From positions 1 to 5,326 of the forward strand of contig DAOVNC010000261.1 in NCBI GenBank assembly GCA_030630445.1: a stretch of DNA of 5,326 nucleotides, given 5' to 3'. Under the pieces are notes generated by a model. That model did no database searches, was not told the origin of the DNA, and worked only from the letters and a program-made list of their open reading frames with translations. A program made the position numbers and the translations under genes. This DNA comes from Kiritimatiellales bacterium. Lineage in GTDB: Bacteria > Verrucomicrobiota > Kiritimatiellia > Kiritimatiellales > Pontiellaceae. Of the stretch, positions 1-4,576 are shown in pieces. Every line of letters starts with the position of its first letter. Within the stretch, counting starts at the first letter, position 1.

Positions 1-75
1 AGAAAGGCACCAAAACAAGATGATGCTTGGCGCAAAAAAAAACGGGTCCCCAGCGGATGCTTGGGAAATGGCAGG

Positions 76-133
76 AGATTGGAAAGGGAGATCCAAGGAT
101 TGGAAAACCACGGTGGAATTCCAATCTTTGGAA
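76..133. repeat. Cluster of GATTGGAA / TTCCAATC inverted repeats
   Basis: Seen directly: AGATTGGAA at 76-84, GATTGGAAA again at 98-106, and the inverse TTCCAATCT at 119-127. Two dyads of the form TCCAA-N3-TTGGA lie at 92-104 and 120-132, the second extending to TTCCAA-N3-TTGGAA at 119-133. Together 93-105 and 119-131 form a 13-bp stem with one G-T wobble and a 13-base loop. A related sequence at 619-633 matches 119-133 at 12 of 15 positions, so this may be a small dispersed repeat family. Alternatives are a terminator stem for the cold-shock gene or a protein-binding dyad. Confidence 0.5.
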
Positions 134-151
134 GGTTGCCGGTGAACCGGC
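93..151 (-). terminator. Candidate terminator region after the cold-shock gene
   Basis: Reading leftward from the csp stop codon, a compact hairpin GCCGG-TTCA-CCGGC (138-151) begins 11 bases beyond the stop. It is followed by the 13-bp stem at 93-131. Neither is directly followed by a clear T-run on the minus strand: the bases after the first are mixed, and those after the second are pyrimidine-rich (CTCCCTTTCC). The only long T-run on this strand is T9 (plus-strand A9 at 34-42), about 50 bases farther on and without an obvious stem in front of it. The stems probably stabilise or end the csp transcript, but a canonical intrinsic terminator is not evident. Confidence 0.35.
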
Positions 152-162
152 GGGTGGTTCAG

Positions 163-375
163 CTACACAATAGTAACGTTTTCGGCCTGAGGGCCTTTTT
201 GGCCAGCAGTTACTTCGAAAGACACGTTCTGTCCCTCTTGCAGGCTGCGGCGGCCTTCACTGTTGATTGCCGTGAAATGAACGAAGACGTCGTCGCCGCT
301 TTCGCGGGCGATAAAGCCGAAGCCTTTTTCATCGTTGAACCATTTAACAATGCCGGTTTCTAGTTGATCTGACAT
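163..375 (-). CDS. csp: Cold-shock domain protein (CspA family)
   Basis: A 70-residue single-domain cold-shock protein, the usual size of the bacterial family. These small OB-fold proteins bind single-stranded RNA and DNA in the cytoplasm and act as RNA chaperones that melt secondary structure. The family signature is complete: the start of the fold reads GIVKWFNDEKGFGFI (residues 8-22), with RNP1 as KGFGFI (17-22) and RNP2 as VFVHF (30-34). The aromatic residues W12, F19, F21, F31, H33 and F34 that stack on nucleic-acid bases are all present. The start is fixed by an AGGAG ribosome binding site 11 bases upstream. The gene is transcribed alone and diverges from the electron-transport operon; no functional link is evident. 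The predicted leader is only about 30 bases, unlike the long thermosensing leader of E. coli cspA, so induction by cold cannot be assumed. Family assignment is secure; the particular paralogue is not. Confidence 0.96.
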   Translation of the reverse strand: MSDQLETGIVKWFNDEKGFGFIARESGDDVFVHFTAINSEGRRSLQEGQNVSFEVTAGQKGPQAENVTIV

Positions 376-386
376 AACTTACTTTA

Positions 387-391
387 CTCCT
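387..391 (-). promoter_or_regulatory. Ribosome binding site of csp
   Basis: The minus strand reads AGGAG here, 11 bases before the ATG whose A is at base 375. It is a strong Shine-Dalgarno match and confirms the start of the cold-shock gene. Confidence 0.8.
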
Positions 392-410
392 AAACGGGCC
401 GTTGCCGACC

Positions 411-419
411 TTTATTGCA
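411..419 (-). promoter_or_regulatory. Candidate extended -10 promoter of csp
   Basis: The minus strand reads TGCAATAAA, which fits an extended -10 element (TGn followed by AATAAA, 4 of 6 matches to TATAAT). No convincing -35 hexamer lies 16-18 bases upstream, which an extended -10 promoter may tolerate. Transcription would start near base 404, giving a leader of about 30 bases that contains the ribosome binding site. The same TGCAATAAA occurs in the -10 position of the operon promoter on the other strand, which strengthens the call somewhat. Confidence 0.35.
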
Positions 420-663
420 CAAACTCGATTACCCCTTCTACAAAGTAACCGGGCATTACTTTTATTCACCCCTGTTAATCAGGGAGGATCGTTTCCAATC
501 CGCAAACACGGTACGGGTGGCCATACAGAATTGCGAGAATTGTTTTAGCTTAATTTTTGTTGAAATTCAGCCGATTGCACGGGTTTTAAAGGTCTGTAAA
601 TCGGTGGGGAGCGCCCTTTGCCAATCCGTGGAACGGCTTCGTTTTGGACGCGGCGGCTAATTC

Positions 664-677
664 GGTATTTAAATACC
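664..677. promoter_or_regulatory. Perfect 14-bp palindrome, candidate operator
   Basis: GGTATTTAAATACC is self-complementary over all 14 bases. It ends 9 bases before the TTGAAA proposed as the operon's -35 box, so a dimeric regulator bound here would be placed to activate or modulate the electron-transport operon. The core resembles the TATTTAAATA-type dyads of some Rrf2-family regulators such as NsrR, but that resemblance is loose and recalled from memory. No regulator gene is present in the window. It may instead be a chance AT-rich palindrome. Confidence 0.4.
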
Positions 678-686
678 AAAATAGGG

Positions 687-715
687 TTGAAATTGTTTTT
701 GAGCGGTGCAATAAA
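687..715 (+). promoter_or_regulatory. Candidate sigma-70-like promoter of the electron-transport operon
   Basis: TTGAAA (687-692, 5 of 6 matches to TTGACA) is followed by a 17-base spacer and AATAAA (710-715, 4 of 6 matches to TATAAT). TGC stands directly before the hexamer, as in an extended -10. Transcription would begin near 722, leaving a leader of about 65 bases to the first ATG. A 14-bp palindrome lies just upstream. The spacing is ideal and the -10 is only fair. Confidence 0.45.
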
Positions 716-773
716 GTGCGCGAATTAAAGACGTGATTAATCCGCACATATTTCTTATCCTTTCCGAAGACCG

Positions 774-780
774 AAGGAAG
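774..780 (+). promoter_or_regulatory. Ribosome binding site that decides the oxidoreductase start
   Basis: AAGGAAG lies 7 bases before ATG 788 but only 1 base before the in-frame GTG at 782. The spacing favours ATG 788 as the start of the operon's first gene. Confidence 0.7.
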
Positions 781-787
781 CGTGAGC

Positions 788-2572
788 ATGATACAGCAGA
801 GGATCAAAGTCGAGCTGCCCACCAACGACTTCTATGAAGCCGAGGTTGCCTGCCGCAACTCCTGCCCCGTAAAAACGGATGCCCGTGGCTACCTCATGGC
901 AACCGTGGCCGGAAAGTTTGAGGACGCCTACGCTATTTCCCGTGCCACCAATCCCTTTGCCTCGATTTGCGGCAAGGTCTGCGGTGCCCCATGCGAAACC
1001 GGCTGCCGCCGTTCGGATGTTGACGAAGCCGTCGTGATTCGCAATATCAAGGGCTACCTGACCGACAAGCATGGTCCCGAAAAAGGGGATCTCAAAACTC
1101 CGCTGACCCACTCCCTCGCCCCGGGTTCTCTCGAACCGGAATCCAACGGGAAAAGCGTTGGCGTGATCGGTGGCGGCTGCGCGGGCTACACCTGCGCGCA
1201 CGACCTCGCCCGTCTTGGCTACAGCGTGACCCTCTACGAAAGATGGGACGTTTCCGGCGGGCAGCTGGTGCAGGGCGTTCCGATCAACCGCTTGAACCGG
1301 GATGTCGTGGCTTCGGAGATCGCATCCATTGAGGAGTTTTCAAATATCGACGTGCAGCTCGGTGTCGACGTGGGAAAGGACATTTCCTTTGCGGCGCTCG
1401 AAGAAAAGCACGATGCCGTTTTTATTGCCGTTGGTTTGAGCAAGGGCAAAAGCATTCCGCTCCCGAATGCCGACCATGAAGACGTCAAGATTGGTTTGGC
1501 TTTCCTGTTTGATTTTAACCTGCGTGAAAAGTGGGATCTCACGAAATCGCGCTCGATTGTGATTGGCGGCGGCGACGTGGCGTTCGACGTTGCCCGCTCC
1601 GCTTTGCGGTGTGGTTCGCCGGAGGTGCAGCTGGCCTGTCTCGAACGCGAACATTTGAATGAGATGACCGGCTCGGTCGACGAACGCGAGGGCGGCCGCC
1701 GCGAGGGCGTGGTCATCAATGATGGGTGGGGTCCTGTTGAAATCGTTGTTGAAAACGGCAAGATCAAGGGGCTGCTGGTCAAGAAGGTGAAACGCGTGTT
1801 CGACGAGGAAGGGCGCTTCTCTCCGGAACTCGAAGAAGAGTCGCGGCTGATCGAGGGCGATGCCGTCTACATGGCGGTTGGCCAAGGTTCGGATCTTGAG
1901 TTTCTTGAAGGATCGGGGGTCGAAACCACGCCGCAGGGATGGGTTAAGGTGGACGATGCCACGCTGGCGACCAGCAAGCCGGGCATCTTCGCGGGGGGCG
2001 ATATTGGCCATGGCCCCAAACTCTTTATCGATGCGGTGGCCGCAGGCAGCAAGGCCGCGCAGGGCATCCATTCCTATATTTCCGGTGAAGCCCCGCAGCG
2101 CCTTAGGCGCAAGCTGACCTTTACGGATCTGCTCGACTACGGCCGCGGTTCTGCCTATGTGGACGAAGAGCGTGAAGAGCGCGAGGAGCTTCCCGTCGAC
2201 CCGGCGAAAGAGCCGGAATTCAATACGACGGTTGAGTATCCCGATGACGAGGCTAGAAAACAATCGGCTCGCTGCCTTGAATGTCATATTCACCCGACCT
2301 TCGAAGGGGATATTTGTATTCTATGCGGCGGCTGCGTTGATGTTTGCCCGTCCTACTGCCTATCGATGGTGACGGTCGGTCGCTTGGATGGCGGCGAGGA
2401 GCTGAAGGTTTTGGCCGAACAGGAATTCGGCAGCATGGAGGTTGCGGAGGCCGAAGGTTCGGTCATGCTGTTCGACCCGCTCAAGTGCATCCGTTGCGGC
2501 ATGTGCGCGCAGAAATGCCCGACCGGTGCCTGCAAGATGACCGAGAATAGTTTCGAGGACTGCTTTGCCTAG
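788..2572 (+). CDS. GltD-like FAD/NAD(P) oxidoreductase with iron-sulfur clusters at both ends
   Basis: A soluble, presumably cytoplasmic flavoprotein of about 594 residues (numbered from ATG 788), first gene of the operon. Domains in order: an N-terminal iron-sulfur domain like that of glutamate synthase small subunit and dihydropyrimidine dehydrogenase, with Cys 22, 26, 61, 65, 69, 73 (CRNSCPV and CGKVCGAPCETGC); a two-dinucleotide-binding fold with FAD motif GGGCAG at 128-133 ending in E151; an NAD(P) motif GGGDVA at 260-265; and the C-terminal FAD motif AGGD ending at D405. A ferredoxin domain follows, with two complete CxxCxxCxxxCP sites (Cys 510/513/516/520 and 567/570/573/577) and an extra CxxC at 496/499. 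Up to four [4Fe-4S] clusters are possible. It is not an ordinary glutamate synthase beta subunit, because no alpha subunit is adjacent and GltD lacks the C-terminal ferredoxin. Co-transcription with Rieske and cytochrome b genes suggests it passes electrons between NAD(P)(H) and the bc complex, but its true partner is unknown. An in-frame GTG at 782 is a less likely start. Confidence 0.9.
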   Translation: MIQQRIKVELPTNDFYEAEVACRNSCPVKTDARGYLMATVAGKFEDAYAISRATNPFASICGKVCGAPCETGCRRSDVDEAVVIRNIKGYLTDKHGPEKGDLKTPLTHSLAPGSLEPESNGKSVGVIGGGCAGYTCAHDLARLGYSVTLYERWDVSGGQLVQGVPINRLNRDVVASEIASIEEFSNIDVQLGVDVGKDISFAALEEKHDAVFIAVGLSKGKSIPLPNADHEDVKIGLAFLFDFNLREKWDLTKSRSIVIGGGDVAFDVARSALRCGSPEVQLACLEREHLNEMTGSVDEREGGRREGVVINDGWGPVEIVVENGKIKGLLVKKVKRVFDEEGRFSPELEEESRLIEGDAVYMAVGQGSDLEFLEGSGVETTPQGWVKVDDATLATSKPGIFAGGDIGHGPKLFIDAVAAGSKAAQGIHSYISGEAPQRLRRKLTFTDLLDYGRGSAYVDEEREEREELPVDPAKEPEFNTTVEYPDDEARKQSARCLECHIHPTFEGDICILCGGCVDVCPSYCLSMVTVGRLDGGEELKVLAEQEFGSMEVAEAEGSVMLFDPLKCIRCGMCAQKCPTGACKMTENSFEDCFA

Positions 2573-2581
2573 GACGGAACG

Positions 2582-2737
2582 ATGCTGGCGTTAACGATCA
2601 TACTTTTAATCGCGACCACCCTGCTGGGCGGAATCTTTTTTGCCCTGTTTTGGTGGGCGGTGAAGGATGGCCAGTTCGATGATCCGGAAGAAGCGAAATA
2701 TGTGATTTTCCGCGAACATGAAGGAGAAAACAAATAA
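2582..2737 (+). CDS. ccoS: CcoS-like cbb3 oxidase assembly protein
   Basis: A 51-residue single-span membrane protein, a typical length for CcoS. Residues about 2-26 form a hydrophobic helix (MLALTIILL onward), followed by the family signature FWWAVKDGQFDDPEE (residues 23-37) and a short charged tail. CcoS proteins are needed for correct cofactor insertion in cbb3-type cytochrome c oxidases and usually lie in ccoGHIS clusters. Here the gene sits between the flavoprotein and the Rieske gene. AGGA at 2571-2574, overlapping the preceding stop codon, is 7 bases from the ATG, and the stop TAA shares its last base with the ATG of the Rieske gene, so translation is probably coupled. No oxidase subunit is in the window; ccoN/ccoO may lie further downstream. 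The assignment rests on the short signature motif and context. Confidence 0.83.
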   Translation: MLALTIILLIATTLLGGIFFALFWWAVKDGQFDDPEEAKYVIFREHEGENK

Positions 2738-3210
2738 TGGCGAAAAAAGAGAAAAACGGCGCAAGCCGACGCGAGCTGATGACGTTGGGATCCGCCTTTG
2801 GTTTGATGGGGCTGGCGGCAGCGGGCACCGGCGGTGCGTTGTTTAAATACATGTTTCCGGTGGTTTCGTATGGAACACCCCGAAAATTCATGGTTCCGGT
2901 CGAGGATCTTCCAGACGTCGGCGACGAACTGATCTTCGACGATATGAAGGTGGTGCTTCGCCGCCAAACCGAAAAGGAAGTCGCGGCGATTTCGCTCGTT
3001 TGCACGCATCTGGGATGCACGGTCAACCGCGTTGAAACCGGATTCCAGTGTCCGTGCCACGGATCGCAATACGACTCCGACGGCATCGTGGTGGGCGGCC
3101 CCGCGCCGAAGACCCTGCCTTGGCTGGAGATCAAGAATGTGCCGGGCGGCCAGATTGAAATCGATACGGGAACCGCTTTGCCGGGAAACTCCTTCTTCGC
3201 CGTTGTTTAG
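2737..3210 (+). CDS. qcrA: Rieske [2Fe-2S] subunit of a cytochrome bc complex
   Basis: A 157-residue Rieske protein that takes the first electron from quinol at the Qo site and hands it to the cytochrome c subunit. The N-terminus has a twin-arginine-type motif (SRREL, residues 10-14) and a glycine/alanine-rich membrane helix at about 17-41, matching Tat-dependent export with a retained anchor. The cluster-binding fold is complete: CTHLGC (89-94) and CPCHGSQY (105-112). Ligands are C89, H91, C105 and H108, and C94 and C107 form the conserved disulfide. The GPAP loop (121-124) is also conserved. S110 and Y112, the residues that hydrogen-bond the cluster and raise its potential in mitochondrial and proteobacterial bc1, are both kept. 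An AAGGAG ribosome binding site at 2721-2726 lies inside the end of ccoS, 10 bases from the ATG. The symbol follows function; petA or petC would serve equally. Confidence 0.95.
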   Translation: MAKKEKNGASRRELMTLGSAFGLMGLAAAGTGGALFKYMFPVVSYGTPRKFMVPVEDLPDVGDELIFDDMKVVLRRQTEKEVAAISLVCTHLGCTVNRVETGFQCPCHGSQYDSDGIVVGGPAPKTLPWLEIKNVPGGQIEIDTGTALPGNSFFAVV

Positions 3211-3234
3211 TTTGCCTGACCAAGGGGATAGCCA

Positions 3235-4575
3235 ATGAATGAATTAATTGAAATGGCCAAGGGATTCGGGACCAAGATCTACTACTCGATCTTCCGGCAT
3301 CGTTTCGACAACACCGGGCTGACCAAGTCCAAGATCATGTTCAGCAACGTGCTGCTGCATATCCAGCCGGTGAAAATCCACAAGCGCTCGGTCAAGTTCA
3401 AGACCACGATGGGGCTGGGGCTGATCACCTTCTACCTCCTCCTGATTTTAACGGCGACGGGCATTATGCTGATGTTCCACTATGTGCCTTCGACGGCCAT
3501 CGGCCCCGATGGGCTGCCGGATGCCTACAGCCGCATGCTCAACCTGCGCAGCAACGTTTTCTGGGGCGGGTTTCTCCGCAACATGCACCGCTGGGCAGCG
3601 CATGGCATGGAGGCCTTTGTGGCGCTGCACATGCTCCGCGTCTACCTCTCCGGGGCGCACCGCGGCGGGCGCGAATTCAACTGGGTAATCGGCTGCATCC
3701 TCGGCCTGCTGACGGTGTTCCTTTCCTACACCGGCTATCTCCTTCCGTGGGACCAACTGGCCTTCTGGGGCGTCAAGGTCGGTACGGAGATTGCTAAGAT
3801 TGCGCCGGGCGGCGCATTGATCCGCGGCATCCTGCTGGGCGACGCCGACGTCGGCTCCGAGGCGCTGATCCGCTTCTATGTCCTGCACGTGGCGGTGCTT
3901 CCGGCCGTCATGGGCTTTCTGGTTGCCGTACACTTCTTCCGCATCCGCAAGGACGGCGGGTTGGCCAAGCCGGCCGACACCTCCAAGGAAAAGCAAATTC
4001 CCGACGAGGAGTTTGGAACGGTCAAGAACGCCTCTGTCTTCAAGTCCGCGCGCAGCTACCAGTTGGTGGAAATCGTCAAGGGCAAGGAACCCAAGGTCAA
4101 CGAAGAGGTCGACCAGATGATGTTTGCCTGGCCGAAGCTTATTGTTCGCGAACTGATTGTGTTGCTCGGCGTGGTCGCATTCCTCAGCCTGATTTCCGTC
4201 CTGTTCGACGCGCCGCTCGAAGGGCCGGCCGATCCGAACCACCCGACCAACCCCTCCAAGGCGCCGTGGTACTTCCTCGGCCTGCAGGAGCTGGTCAGCT
4301 ACCACGGCTTCATTGGCGGCATCGTGATTCCCGGCATTCTGGCCGCGGGTGTGATGGTGCTTCCCTACATTGAAATGTTTGTCGAGACGATCTCCAAAAC
4401 CTACCGCAAGAACATTCCCGGCGTTTGGTTTGCCAAGGAGCGCAACCTCGAGAACGCGCTGTTCATCGGCATGTATCTCTTCATGCTGACGCTGATCATT
4501 ATCGGGGTCTATTTCCGGGGCATGAACTGGGATATTGTTTATCCGTGGGCATCCATCTCCGGAGGAGGGCACTAA
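3235..4575 (+). CDS. qcrB: Fused cytochrome b (b6 plus subunit IV type)
   Basis: A 446-residue integral membrane subunit carrying the two b hemes and the quinone sites of a bc complex. About seven helices are visible (near 57-81, 116-140, 148-170, 212-236, 301-323, 357-380, 408-428), as in cytochrome b6 joined to subunit IV rather than the eight of mitochondrial cytochrome b. Heme ligands are H118/H132 on the second helix (14 apart) and H218/H233 on the fourth (15 apart, the b6-type spacing). GYLLPWDQ (167-174) is typical of b6. The Qo motif reads APWY (343-346) where PEWY is usual. There is no cysteine before C154, so the covalent heme c_i of true b6f complexes is not expected. A charged linker (about 238-297) joins the halves, predicted on the cytoplasmic side. 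AAGGGG at 3222-3227 gives 7-base spacing to the ATG. Alternatives such as formate dehydrogenase cytochrome b do not fit. Confidence 0.95.
   Translation: MNELIEMAKGFGTKIYYSIFRHRFDNTGLTKSKIMFSNVLLHIQPVKIHKRSVKFKTTMGLGLITFYLLLILTATGIMLMFHYVPSTAIGPDGLPDAYSRMLNLRSNVFWGGFLRNMHRWAAHGMEAFVALHMLRVYLSGAHRGGREFNWVIGCILGLLTVFLSYTGYLLPWDQLAFWGVKVGTEIAKIAPGGALIRGILLGDADVGSEALIRFYVLHVAVLPAVMGFLVAVHFFRIRKDGGLAKPADTSKEKQIPDEEFGTVKNASVFKSARSYQLVEIVKGKEPKVNEEVDQMMFAWPKLIVRELIVLLGVVAFLSLISVLFDAPLEGPADPNHPTNPSKAPWYFLGLQELVSYHGFIGGIVIPGILAAGVMVLPYIEMFVETISKTYRKNIPGVWFAKERNLENALFIGMYLFMLTLIIIGVYFRGMNWDIVYPWASISGGGH
4561..4568 (+). promoter_or_regulatory. Strong ribosome binding site inside the end of cytochrome b
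   Basis: GGAGGAGG lies 8 bases before ATG 4577 and encodes part of the C-terminal SGGGH of cytochrome b. The two genes are 1 base apart, so translation of the tetraheme cytochrome is probably coupled to cytochrome b and also strongly initiated. Confidence 0.8.
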
Positions 4576-4576
4576 C

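Larger units (their letters stand above)
376..787. other. Divergent intergenic control region
   Basis: These 412 bases separate two divergent transcription units and are more AT-rich than the flanking genes. I see no credible protein gene: the open frames at 415-660 (+) and 586-825 (-) lack ribosome binding sites and resemble no family known to me. The region holds candidate promoters at both ends, the 14-bp palindrome at 664-677 and a 15-base sequence (619-633) related to the repeat at 119-133. It also holds a small hairpin CCGT-GGA-ACGG at 626-636. The stretch 421-600 shows nothing specific apart from AT-rich tracts and a TTGAAA at 560-565 with no good -10 partner. Confidence 0.7.

Noticed and set aside
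22..64. Direct repeat GATGCTTGG at 22-30 and 56-64 flanking an A9 tract, considered as an attachment site or insertion footprint
   Set aside because: Only 9 bases, with no integrase, transposase or tRNA in the window and no inverted ends; chance is a sufficient explanation.
61..363. Open frame of 100 codons on the plus strand opposite csp
   Set aside because: It is antisense to an unmistakable cold-shock protein and lacks a convincing ribosome binding site.
376..410. Cold-shock thermosensor leader of the E. coli cspA type
   Set aside because: The predicted leader is only about 30 bases, too short for that structure.
415..660. Possible small protein of 81 residues in the intergenic region
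   Set aside because: It would start with TTG, has no Shine-Dalgarno sequence and resembles no known family; the region looks regulatory.
1340..2293. Open frame of 317 codons on the minus strand within the flavoprotein gene
   Set aside because: It is a shadow of a gene with complete FAD, NAD(P) and ferredoxin motifs; no ribosome binding site or recognisable domain.
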